Below, in pieces: positions 1-6,402 of a stretch of 6,402 nt of DNA (position 1 is its first letter; each line of letters starts with the position of its first letter). Where the stretch lies: NCBI GenBank assembly GCA_021205255.1, contig JAJPXW010000005.1, forward strand, positions 1-6,402. Direction: 5' to 3'. A program made the position numbers and the translations under genes. Source of the stretch: Burkholderiales bacterium (lineage in GTDB: Bacteria; Pseudomonadota; Gammaproteobacteria; Burkholderiales; Burkholderiaceae_F). The notes beneath the pieces were generated by a model. It worked only from the letters and a program-made list of their open reading frames with translations. It was not told the origin of the DNA and searched no databases.

Positions 1-56
1 CAACCTTATGCATGGCTCTTATCTGCGCTTTATCAATGGGATTTAATGCTTCCGCT
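1..56 (+). other. Signal peptide coding region (N-terminal part outside the window)
   Basis: The visible residues are T-L-C-M-A-L-I-C-A-L-S-M-G-F-N-A-S-A, a hydrophobic h-region followed by an A-x-A type signal peptidase I site. Cleavage is expected after codon 54-56, giving a mature start T-V-L-Y-G. The basic n-region expected of a Sec signal is absent, which is the main argument that translation starts before base 1. Two cysteines lie in the h-region. Neither has a convincing lipobox, so a lipoprotein signal is unlikely. Confidence 0.75.
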
Positions 57-3000
57 ACCGTACTATACGGCACCAGTTATTCTTACAGATATTCAACATC
101 GGGGGATACTTATTATTTCAACTTTAATACAGATACATCTTATGTAATTACCGGAGACAGAACCGTTTATATAATTGCCGATGATAGCTCTACCACTTCC
201 ATTCTTATTAATATTAATCCACCCACCTACGTAAACTTCGGAGGTATCCTAGGAGGAGTGGGAGTTAATTCAGCATATAACTTACCCAGTGGAAGTAAGC
301 CTGCTTATGACTATGGCTCAATCGGTACTGTAACTGCAAATCTTTATGGGACCGACACTGAAAACCCTCTTACCATTAATACAGGTTCTTTTGGCGCAGT
401 AAGGTTACTTATAGATTGGACATCTTTTACAGCAGAAGGGACAGTAACAACAAACCTTACCTACGCTACGCTTAACCAGACTACAACTTCCCCATGGACA
501 GGCGCAGAGGTGAACAATCGTACTGAGCCTACTTCCACTTCCTCTACCTTGCCTACTGCCACTTTCAACGGAGTGGGCCTATTCCTAAACAATGTCGAAA
601 CAAATCTAGTTTACGATGGGAATGGAAATGTAATTCTACATGGCCAGTACTTCGGAGTGTCGATTGGACAAAATCCTGGGGAAGGCAATACTGCCTGGGC
701 CTCGGTGGTGAACCTTGGGCTTAGCAAGAGCTCTTTTGATATTTCCGACGAAAACGGAGTCTTGACAAGCATAGATAAAGCCGCCGTGGTCGTGGATATC
801 TACGAGAGCAGCTTGGCAGAAGGCGGAAAGAACATCAGAGGTGTCAGCAACGAAGGAAGCATCCTGACGGTTGGGGGGAACATAGACGTAATTATTCGGA
901 ACAGTTCACTTCCCGGCGTTACCGTCAGCGGCCTCCACATCGATACGGCCAGCGAAATCTATCAACACATGGCAAGCTCGAAAGATTCAATTTCCAGCAG
1001 CTACTATTACTCCTACGACAATGGAATTTTTCTCTCCAACACCACCGTCAACGGCGACATCAATGTCTACCTCTATGACGTTACTCAGGCAACTGAGAAT
1101 GAATATACCGAATATACCAATGTCTTTGGGGTGAATATTGGGAACAACACTGCTATCGGTGGCCAAAGCGCTAGCAACAATGATTCCGTCGCAGGTACAA
1201 CAGTAATTAACGGAGATATCAACGTTACTGTCAACGGATCCGGGAACGATAACCCGCTAAACGGTGCCTTCGGTGGCTATATTTCCCAGCAACCCCAAAA
1301 TTTAACCAACTACTCTGGTTACATTCAGTCGGAAATGATGACCACGACCATCAATGGTGCCATAAACGTTACTGTCAAGGACATCTACCATAGCTCGACA
1401 AATACCGAAAATAACACCGCCAATGGAATTTATGGCATCTATAAAGAAGGATCTGAAACTCTAACTGTGACTCAAGGAATAACGGTTTCTTCCATTGGCG
1501 CAACCGAAAGCGTGCTGCAGGGTGTCCATGTGACTGCTGGCACAACCACAGTTGACGGAACGATTTCTGTTACAGCTGAATCTGACTCTACCCATGGTTT
1601 TTCTGGCCAAAAAAGTAATGCAGTTGAAGGTATTTACGCCAAGGGCGGAACTATTAACGCGAGAGGAGGAGTCAAGGTCCTTGCACAGGATTTTACCGAC
1701 GGCGCACTCCAAGGCATCTACGGCTATGGAACAACCACGACCGACACTGATGGGAAGTCCGTCCCCACTACTGTCATCAACACTTCAAAAGTTGAAGTCG
1801 ATGCAACTAATGTTGGAAGCACCCAAATCCAAGGCGTATATATCGATGGGGCGAAGTTAGTAATGACTGGAAACATCGAGATGTCTCTTACTAACTTGCA
1901 AGGTTCTGGTGTTTCAGGAGATGACGACCAGAATAATGTTAGTCATATCGAAGGGCTGAGCTTCAACGGTACAAGTGACTCCTCAATGAGTGGCGACATC
2001 GTGATCACTGCTTTGGCTAGTTCTTCATCGAAATTTAGCCAGAACATCTACGGAGGAGTGATACCAGCTGCAGCCACGGGTATAACTTTTACCCAGGAAG
2101 GCAGTGTTTCCGTAACGATGGAAGGAAGAGCCTCACTTATGAATGCCACAGGCTCCATTTACGGAACGGTAAGTGAAATCTCTACGGATTCGATTCGCAC
2201 TTACGTAGTAACAGGTAATAGAACCTTGAACTTTGGTAGTTCTGACGGAACTGCTTTCACTTCTTCCAATTCGAATTCCTTTACCGGTGCGTTCGCTAAC
2301 TTTGACGCAGTCGTGGTCAACAGCGGCTCTTCCCTTTATATTGATACTAGCCAAAATGCGCTACAAGGAGACGAAGAAGTTTTCGGATCAACCACTATAG
2401 AAGCCGATGACGCAAGGTTAAACGGTATCATCAGTGCTTCTGGCACGATGAAGATCCACTCCGCAGCGGAAAATGTGGGGATAACTCCAACTCTAACCGT
2501 AAAGCAGAGCGCTCTTGCATCAATCACTACCATAGATAACTCAGGAAATATAGGCAATTCGGGTACCTTAAAGTCAGCCACAATTACAAATTCCACATAT
2601 GGATCGATTGTTAACTATTCCACTGGAACCATTGAAATTGAGAAGTTGAATATGGAGGATGGTTCCATCGACAACAAGGAAGGTGGGATTGGTTATGTCA
2701 TTTACGATGTTCAGACAGGTGGTCAATTCACAAATGCTGGAGACTTTGGGATTGCCTATCAAACTCAAACCAATGGCAGTGTTCTTAACACTTCAACTGG
2801 CAGGCTAGGAGCAGGCGTTGTAAATATTAGCGAAACTGGGGTCATTCAATCCGAAGGCACGATGGTCTCCCTTGACTTCACTATGGAGGACAGCGCTCTA
2901 GTTAATATTTCAAATGGTTCATTCTATGTTTTAGATGCCACTTATTCATTTGAAGCTTCTGGCACTCAATATACAGTTGAATCTGGTGCAATGCTGAACG

Positions 3001-4895
3001 GGGGGACGATGGTTGTGGGAAGTGGAAGCGGAACCACTTCTACAGCTGAATTTAATCCAGTCACTACGGAAAAAGAAACCGCTCCGATTCAGGCAAAAGT
3101 CTATGTTAATGAAGGTAAGTTAGGTCTAGGCGAAGTTGATCCAGAAGGATTTTATGGAGTATTTGCTGGCACACATAGTGTGTTTCAGGAAGCCGGACTT
3201 GTAGAGAACGACCTTAATATCACAGCATTGCCAACAAATTTACTTGCCATTACTAACCGTGTTCAAACTGATGGAAATGGCTACATTGGAGTTGGAGATG
3301 CCAGCTATAGTCCAGTTTCTTTGACTGCCTTATCTTCCACGGAAAATTCATACTCCCAAAAGAAAGGTTTGTACTTCAGTGGCGATTCGACATTGATTGT
3401 CACAAACGACATAACTGGTACTATTCTTGCAGGTCCCAGTGCTAATGAAAGTGTGTTTACTGCGAATACCGCCGGTTCTTATGTTACGGTTGATTCTGGT
3501 GCCTTCTTAGTGGTTTGGGCTGATGCCGATGATATGCAGGAGCGTTACTACATCACCAGCAACTATTCCTATAACGACGGAGAAGTTTGGACTGACGAAA
3601 ATATAGTTGTCGTAAATAAATATGGTCAAACTTATGATTATCTGATCCATTCCGAAGAAGAGGATGGTACACCGGTAATTTATTTAGCTTATGAAAAACA
3701 GACTCAGGATGATCCAACTCCTCATATTCTTCCGACAGATAGATTCTGTGATCTAGGTTACGTTGCATGCAATAACATTGAAACAGACACGGACCATCCA
3801 GATGATTCAAATCCAGGTACTCAGGTTGTAATTGACTTAACAGGTAATGAACTCCTAACGGTACAAGAACGTGTCGCAATCATGAACTCGATTGCCAACC
3901 TGCCATTTGCTGGAGGCGTGATTGGAACAGCAATGAGTGATTTGAATGGTGCCATTACTGACTTGAATAATCACTTGACGATGGATAGCGACACTTTTGG
4001 CGCTCATGGCGTAATGTGGCCGTATGACGAGTTTAACAACATGTGGCTCGATGTACATGGCACTTGGTACAACCAGAAGCATTTAAAGGCAAGCGGAATA
4101 GACCGCGTAGGTTGGAGGGCAAATGCATTTGGATTTATCCTTGGCTACGATAGAAAACTTAAGGAGCGTCCAGTAGCATTAGGAGCTGCGTTCAGTTTTA
4201 CTGGAGGCAACGTTAAGAGTACTGGAAATATCAGTTACACCAAGAATAAGTACAAGGAATATGGAGTCCACCTGTGGGGCAATTACAGTCCAAACGAGCA
4301 CTTGAATATCATAGGTGCTCTACACTGGATGCATAACAACTCCGACGTTAATCAAAAGATAGGAATTACTACACTAAGTGGAAATTACTATGCGAAAGCC
4401 CACGGGTCAATGAATACGGATTGGCTGGCAGTCGGCGTAAGGTTTGAGACTTCACTTTCAGCTGGTGCGTTCACTTTCGTACCTCATATAGAGCCTCGAT
4501 ACGTTTACGCCAAAATGCGTGATTTCGATACTCAAATAGACGGTACTACGATTTGGAGAACCCACGCCAAGGGCAATAGCTTCTTCCAAGTTCCATTGGG
4601 AATTGCCGCACGTGCGGACTTTTTCACTGAAAGTGGTTGGACGATCAGGCCAAACTTTGATGTGACAATCACTCCTCAAGCGGGTTCTACAAAGCTGAAA
4701 ACGGAGTTACGAAATATCTATAACGCAGTGGACGCAGTAGAGGGAGAGTTCATGGGTAAGTTCCAGACAGCCGTCAAGCTCGGCGTGCAGTTCGATCGCA
4801 AGGCTTGGACTCTAGGTGCAAAATATGGACTAGTGGCTGGAGATCGAGGAAGAATAGATCATGGTTTTATCTTACAAGCTCGGCTGAGATTCTAA
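1..4895 (+). CDS. Autotransporter (type Va secretion) with large beta-helical passenger and C-terminal beta-barrel, 5' end missing
   Basis: This is a surface protein that carries its own outer-membrane translocator. Residues are numbered from the ATG at 12. The frame is open to the left edge (T-L-C precedes that Met), the Met lacks a basic n-region and has no Shine-Dalgarno, so the true start is probably a few codons upstream. A hydrophobic core ends at the signal-peptidase site A-S-A (residues 13-15). The passenger is rich in Asn, Gly, Thr and Ser, with repeated G-x-I-x-V beta-helix modules at 274-700 and a ~20-residue Asn ladder at 846-971. A pre-barrel domain follows at about 1117-1235 (motif A-F-L-V-V-W-A-D-A), then a C-x6-C loop (1246, 1253) and a predicted helical linker (1283-1325). 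The barrel spans about 1340-1627, with G-Y-D-R-K-L and a terminal R-L-R-F that fits the BAM recognition signal. No protease triad, RGD or other catalytic motif is seen. An adhesin role is inferred only. The reading frame is uninterrupted to TAA at 4893. Confidence 0.93.
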   Translation, partial: TLCMALICALSMGFNASATVLYGTSYSYRYSTSGDTYYFNFNTDTSYVITGDRTVYIIADDSSTTSILININPPTYVNFGGILGGVGVNSAYNLPSGSKPAYDYGSIGTVTANLYGTDTENPLTINTGSFGAVRLLIDWTSFTAEGTVTTNLTYATLNQTTTSPWTGAEVNNRTEPTSTSSTLPTATFNGVGLFLNNVETNLVYDGNGNVILHGQYFGVSIGQNPGEGNTAWASVVNLGLSKSSFDISDENGVLTSIDKAAVVVDIYESSLAEGGKNIRGVSNEGSILTVGGNIDVIIRNSSLPGVTVSGLHIDTASEIYQHMASSKDSISSSYYYSYDNGIFLSNTTVNGDINVYLYDVTQATENEYTEYTNVFGVNIGNNTAIGGQSASNNDSVAGTTVINGDINVTVNGSGNDNPLNGAFGGYISQQPQNLTNYSGYIQSEMMTTTINGAINVTVKDIYHSSTNTENNTANGIYGIYKEGSETLTVTQGITVSSIGATESVLQGVHVTAGTTTVDGTISVTAESDSTHGFSGQKSNAVEGIYAKGGTINARGGVKVLAQDFTDGALQGIYGYGTTTTDTDGKSVPTTVINTSKVEVDATNVGSTQIQGVYIDGAKLVMTGNIEMSLTNLQGSGVSGDDDQNNVSHIEGLSFNGTSDSSMSGDIVITALASSSSKFSQNIYGGVIPAAATGITFTQEGSVSVTMEGRASLMNATGSIYGTVSEISTDSIRTYVVTGNRTLNFGSSDGTAFTSSNSNSFTGAFANFDAVVVNSGSSLYIDTSQNALQGDEEVFGSTTIEADDARLNGIISASGTMKIHSAAENVGITPTLTVKQSALASITTIDNSGNIGNSGTLKSATITNSTYGSIVNYSTGTIEIEKLNMEDGSIDNKEGGIGYVIYDVQTGGQFTNAGDFGIAYQTQTNGSVLNTSTGRLGAGVVNISETGVIQSEGTMVSLDFTMEDSALVNISNGSFYVLDATYSFEASGTQYTVESGAMLNGGTMVVGSGSGTTSTAEFNPVTTEKETAPIQAKVYVNEGKLGLGEVDPEGFYGVFAGTHSVFQEAGLVENDLNITALPTNLLAITNRVQTDGNGYIGVGDASYSPVSLTALSSTENSYSQKKGLYFSGDSTLIVTNDITGTILAGPSANESVFTANTAGSYVTVDSGAFLVVWADADDMQERYYITSNYSYNDGEVWTDENIVVVNKYGQTYDYLIHSEEEDGTPVIYLAYEKQTQDDPTPHILPTDRFCDLGYVACNNIETDTDHPDDSNPGTQVVIDLTGNELLTVQERVAIMNSIANLPFAGGVIGTAMSDLNGAITDLNNHLTMDSDTFGAHGVMWPYDEFNNMWLDVHGTWYNQKHLKASGIDRVGWRANAFGFILGYDRKLKERPVALGAAFSFTGGNVKSTGNISYTKNKYKEYGVHLWGNYSPNEHLNIIGALHWMHNNSDVNQKIGITTLSGNYYAKAHGSMNTDWLAVGVRFETSLSAGAFTFVPHIEPRYVYAKMRDFDTQIDGTTIWRTHAKGNSFFQVPLGIAARADFFTESGWTIRPNFDVTITPQAGSTKLKTELRNIYNAVDAVEGEFMGKFQTAVKLGVQFDRKAWTLGAKYGLVAGDRGRIDHGFILQARLRF
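831..2190 (+). repeat. Array of eleven degenerate passenger modules (G-hydrophobic half plus x-G-x-I-x-V half)
   Basis: The modules are seen at protein level. Each has a first half such as Q-G-V-H-V, E-G-I-Y-A-K-G-G, Q-G-I-Y-G-Y-G or Q-G-V-Y-I-D-G, and a second half such as T-V-N-G-D-I-N-V, V-I-N-G-D-I-N-V-T-V, T-I-N-G-A-I-N-V-T-V or T-V-D-G-T-I-S-V. Taking the residue before the core Gly as reference, the cores sit at residues 288, 347, 400, 448, 488, 515, 549, 590, 619, 660 and 696. Spacing is 27-59 residues, so variable loops separate conserved strands. This fits rungs of a right-handed beta-helix that diversified after tandem duplication. At DNA level only short identities remain, for example AACGTTACTGTCAA at 1221-1234 and 1365-1378. 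Confidence 0.7.
2547..2925 (+). repeat. Seven-rung Asn-ladder beta-helix segment of the passenger, ~20-residue period
   Basis: The protein pattern is hydrophobic-x-N-x-x-x-G followed by alternating hydrophobic residues and a closing Gly. The ladder position is Asn at residues 849, 868, 888, 908, 926 and 965, with Ser at 947, giving spacings of 19, 20, 20, 18, 21 and 18. Rungs open with S-I-V-N, S-I-D-N, Q-F-T-N, S-V-L-N, V-I-Q-S and A-L-V-N. Stacked Asn at one turn position is a known feature of right-handed beta-helices. The regularity contrasts with the irregular modules upstream, so the passenger has two distinct architectures in series. Confidence 0.7.
4029..4892 (+). other. Autotransporter beta-barrel translocator domain
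   Basis: Residues 1340-1627 are the translocator. They show alternating amphipathic strands bounded by aromatic residues, beginning near M-W-L-D-V-H-G-T-W-Y, continuing through A-F-G-F-I-L-G-Y-D-R-K-L and ending H-G-F-I-L-Q-A-R-L-R-F. The length of about 285 residues and the C-terminal Phe are as expected for a 12-strand classical autotransporter barrel. A predicted helix just upstream (T-V-Q-E-R-V-A-I-M-N-S-I-A, from residue 1283) would thread the pore. No break in frame or missing strand is obvious. Confidence 0.88.
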
Positions 4896-4913
4896 TTTCC
4901 GGCTTTTAACCAC

Positions 4914-4939
4914 GGCCCTCAGAAGAGGGCCAAAATTTT
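4914..4939 (+). terminator. Probable intrinsic terminator of the autotransporter gene
   Basis: A perfect 7-bp stem GGCCCTC (4914-4920) / GAGGGCC (4925-4931) with an AGAA tetraloop lies 18 bases after the TAA stop. It is followed by AAAATTTTG. The T-run is only four bases and does not touch the stem, so it is non-canonical. TTTT at 4904-4907 could pair with AAAA at 4932-4935 across a bulge, which would bring the final TTTT to the base of the hairpin. Position and stem strength make termination likely. Confidence 0.6.
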
Positions 4940-5010
4940 GCGAAAAAAGGTCATGGTGGACCGAAGAGGAATCTGAAATTCCATTGTTGCTTTTGACAAG
5001 ATCAGCATTG

Positions 5011-5123
5011 AAGCCCATCTAGGATTCAAAGACAAGGGGCTGATAAGTGGAATTCTTTAACTTCGGATAACCTATATCTCTGGAGTAGTGAATAAAGTCA
5101 ATAAGGAATCTTAGATAGGCCTT
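5011..5123. repeat. Long imperfect inverted repeat (stem of about 15-18 bp, 78-base interior)
   Basis: The arm GCCCATCTAGGATTC (5013-5027) pairs with GAATCTTAGATAGGC (5106-5120). Of 15 positions, 13 are Watson-Crick, one is G-T and one (C5016/A5117) is a mismatch. Allowing a one-base bulge, AA at 5011-5012 also pairs with TT at 5122-5123. Inside, GAC 5031-5033 can pair with GTC 5097-5099. No T-run follows, so it is not a standard terminator. It could be a structured transcript or the ends of a small miniature-type element. No flanking target duplication is clear. Confidence 0.5.
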
Positions 5124-5470
5124 TTAAGATACTGACTTTTTGCATTACTTTCAGTGCGAAGATATTACTTTCTGTCCTTATGTAATTCTTTTGCTTGGAG
5201 AATCAACTTAAGGGTGGCAGTTCAGATAGTGAATTTTAGATCGGGACCAAGATTGGCGAGTTTCATGAACTTGTATATTGGAAGTGGATTTTTGATTTTG
5301 GTCGTCTTTTAAGCCACGACCTCTCCTCTATCTTAATTTTGGTGGTGTTCCTGAAAGTGCCTTCCTTGCAAGCCTATCCTTGAAGAGGCTAAAAGAATCT
5401 GAGTGTAGAGTAATATGATTTTCAGTTACCGTAAGAACCTATCTTTTTCTGGTTCGGATTACGAGATTAT

Positions 5471-5498
5471 TTGGGGACAAAGGTAATTCAAATATTAT
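5471..5498 (+). promoter_or_regulatory. Candidate sigma-70-type promoter for the downstream exported protein
   Basis: TATTAT at 5493-5498 matches the -10 consensus at five of six positions, in a strongly AT-rich stretch. TTGGGG at 5471-5476 keeps only the first three bases of the -35 consensus, with a 16-base spacer. A start near 5505 would leave a leader of about 30 bases before the ATG at 5535. The -35 match is weak and AT-rich DNA yields such matches easily, so this is a tentative call. No operator or riboswitch is recognised. Confidence 0.3.
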
Positions 5499-5525
5499 TA
5501 AATTGATTTAAGCCTGGATGGCTAT

Positions 5526-5530
5526 GGAGG
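5526..5530 (+). promoter_or_regulatory. Ribosome binding site GGAGG of the exported OB-fold-like protein
   Basis: GGAGG ends four bases before the ATG at 5535, somewhat close but workable. It decides the start: the in-frame stop TAA at 5499-5501 lies upstream, no other in-frame ATG lies between, and the ATG is followed at once by a well-formed signal peptide. Confidence 0.7.
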
Positions 5531-5534
5531 ATAT

Positions 5535-6402
5535 ATGGAAATTAAAAGAACTTTGCTTGCTATTACAGCATGCGCTTGTTTTGGATTAGGCACTACTTTT
5601 GCTCAAGAAGCTACAAGCGTTCCAGATAATTCCTCTGTGGCTCCGAGTAACACTACTCCCGAGGTAACCTCTGCTCAGATAACAGCAACAGCGAATCCTT
5701 CTTCACCAAAAGTTTCGGCTTTGACCCCTATGATGAAAAACCTTATTAATGTGATCTTTTGGGCAAAGACAATTGATGATTTCAAAAACCCTGAAAGCGC
5801 AGTACATGTAGAAGTTGACGCTAGGTATCCCGAAGCAATCTTTGAAGAGATTAAGCCCTTGGATACAGCTTTTGATACAAACGAAGTGAGGGCAAATAGA
5901 AAATACAAAGGCAAATGGCTTTGGGTAGTAGGTACAGTGGGCAAAATTTCGGACTCAGAAGAAAAAGGGCCATCCATGGTCGTAAATGAACCAGAAGACC
6001 ATCAGTCTATAAAAGCCTACTTTACCGATTCGGAGAAAGCTAGAGATAGATTAGAGAATCTAGCTCCCGGGCAATTAACATCCTTAATGTGTCAAGTTTC
6101 TGGATTGGTTCAAGACGTTGTAACTATGAAGAATTGTGAATTCTTTGATCCTCTTGAGCTGAACACTTATCTCGCATTGCGTACCCAGTTTTTTGAGGCA
6201 CTTGAAGCTAAAGGAGACCTTATTAAGAATGCTCCTGTTGCTTTTATCCTTTTAGCAGGAGAGGACGCCATGCCAAATGACTTGAAAAATGCATGTGCTA
6301 AAAGTGAAATCTCTTGTATTTTAGCTATGACAAAGCATCCGAAAATCTCAGAACCAGATATGGATAGAGTGCTAAAACAATTTGAGAGCCTTGGATATAC
6401 TA
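5535..6402 (+). CDS. Exported protein with an OB-fold (tRNA_anti-like) region, 3' end missing
   Basis: The first 289 residues are present and the frame is still open at the right edge. K4-R5 and a hydrophobic core lead to a signal peptidase I site T-F-A|Q-E at residue 23. Residues 24-65 are a Ser/Thr/Pro-rich spacer, probably disordered. Residues 112-205 carry the pattern of the tRNA_anti-like family of exported OB-fold proteins: Y-K-G-K-W-L-W-V-V-G-T-V, a central I-K-A-Y-F, then L-A-P-G-Q and V-S-G-L-V with a closing N-C-E-F. Despite the family name, such proteins are not known to bind tRNA, and a ligand cannot be assigned. After it comes a mostly helical part that I do not recognise. Four cysteines in the mature portion (186, 201, 254, 261) could form disulfides in the periplasm. 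It has its own ribosome binding site and lies behind a terminator, so it is probably not co-transcribed with the autotransporter. Confidence 0.8.
   Translation, partial: MEIKRTLLAITACACFGLGTTFAQEATSVPDNSSVAPSNTTPEVTSAQITATANPSSPKVSALTPMMKNLINVIFWAKTIDDFKNPESAVHVEVDARYPEAIFEEIKPLDTAFDTNEVRANRKYKGKWLWVVGTVGKISDSEEKGPSMVVNEPEDHQSIKAYFTDSEKARDRLENLAPGQLTSLMCQVSGLVQDVVTMKNCEFFDPLELNTYLALRTQFFEALEAKGDLIKNAPVAFILLAGEDAMPNDLKNACAKSEISCILAMTKHPKISEPDMDRVLKQFESLGYT

Larger units (their letters stand above)
4896..5534. other. Intergenic region of about 640 bases without a supported gene
   Basis: All frames are broken by frequent stops. The longest open stretch noticed on the + strand (5136-5312, about 58 codons) has no credible start or ribosome binding site. 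Structural content is the terminator-like hairpin at 4914-4931, the long inverted repeat at 5011-5123, small hairpins at 5300-5321 (stem GGTCGT/ACGACC) and 5371-5390 (AGCCT/AGGCT), neither with a T-run, and the promoter and ribosome binding site next to the following gene. A small RNA or a decayed mobile element could be hidden here, but neither can be shown. Confidence 0.6.

Noticed and set aside
1552..1860. A 102-codon + strand frame within the autotransporter
   Set aside because: It overlaps the intact long frame entirely, its product is low in recognisable motifs, and it has no separate ribosome binding site. It is a frame shadow of a repetitive gene.
1461..4679. Several 64-108-codon minus-strand frames opposite the autotransporter (1461-1712, 2133-2354, 2336-2596, 2574-2768, 3553-3879, 3855-4082, 4458-4679)
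   Set aside because: Their products look like random antisense translation, they overlap a clearly coding + strand, and no promoter or ribosome binding site supports them.
4993..5021. A perfect TTGACA at 4993-4998 as a promoter for a small RNA
   Set aside because: At 17-base spacing the -10 position reads CATCTA, a poor match. No clear transcript end follows, so it is not reported as a promoter.
5136..5312. A 58-codon open stretch ending at TAA 5310-5312, considered as a remnant autotransporter C-terminus
   Set aside because: It ends in a hydrophobic F-L-I-L-V-V-F but lacks the alternating strand pattern, a credible start and a ribosome binding site. It is too weak to call a pseudogene.
5300..5321. 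Hairpin GGTCGT/ACGACC as a terminator
   Set aside because: The stem is only six bases, the loop is ten bases, and no T-run follows in either direction.
5562..5579. Lipobox-like I-T-A-C in the signal peptide of the second gene
   Set aside because: The hydrophobic stretch before Cys13 would be only about seven residues, too short. The later T-F-A|Q-E site fits signal peptidase I better.
5675..5977. A 100-codon minus-strand frame opposite the exported protein
   Set aside because: The + strand here encodes a convincing signal peptide and OB-fold-like region. The minus frame is its shadow.
1..6402. CRISPR array, tRNA/rRNA gene, insertion sequence, integrase or toxin-antitoxin pair
   Set aside because: No regularly spaced identical repeats, cloverleaf, rRNA-like sequence, transposase or integrase motif, or paired small genes were found on reading both strands.

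Overview
The window carries two protein-coding genes on the + strand, both cut by a window edge, separated by about 640 bases of non-coding DNA. A type V secretion (autotransporter) protein and a second exported protein with a Gram-negative signal peptide point to a proteobacterium. Moderate-to-low GC and the style of the autotransporter (long Asn/Gly/Thr/Ser-rich beta-helix, C-terminal barrel ending in Phe) would fit a gut Sutterellaceae-like lineage. That placement is an inference from style, not something the sequence proves.

Bases 1-4895 encode a classical autotransporter of at least 1,627 residues. Its extreme N-terminus lies before the window. From N to C it has a signal peptide ending in N-A-S-A, an N-terminal passenger segment, and an array of eleven degenerate modules built on the core x-G-x-I/V-x-V. 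After that come a very regular ~20-residue Asn-ladder beta-helix, a globular pre-barrel region, a short loop with the only cysteine pair of the mature protein, a helical linker, and a ~285-residue beta-barrel. The reading frame is intact. It is probably a surface adhesin or other surface-exposed protein, but no ligand or catalytic motif is visible.

Bases 4896-5534 hold no convincing gene. They contain a compact GC-rich hairpin just after the autotransporter stop (likely terminator), a long imperfect inverted repeat (5011-5123), a partial echo of the terminator 5' flank (5306-5325), and a possible promoter and clear ribosome binding site for the next gene.

Bases 5535-6402 encode the first 289 residues of a secreted protein. 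It has a signal peptide, a Ser/Thr/Pro-rich spacer, and a region resembling the OB-fold 'tRNA_anti-like' family of exported proteins. It runs off the right edge.

The terminator and the long gap suggest the two genes are separate transcription units. Nothing in the sequence links them functionally beyond both products being exported. I do not see a multi-gene defence, mobile or biosynthetic system here. The more unusual material is the internal architecture of the passenger and the unexplained structure in the intergenic region.
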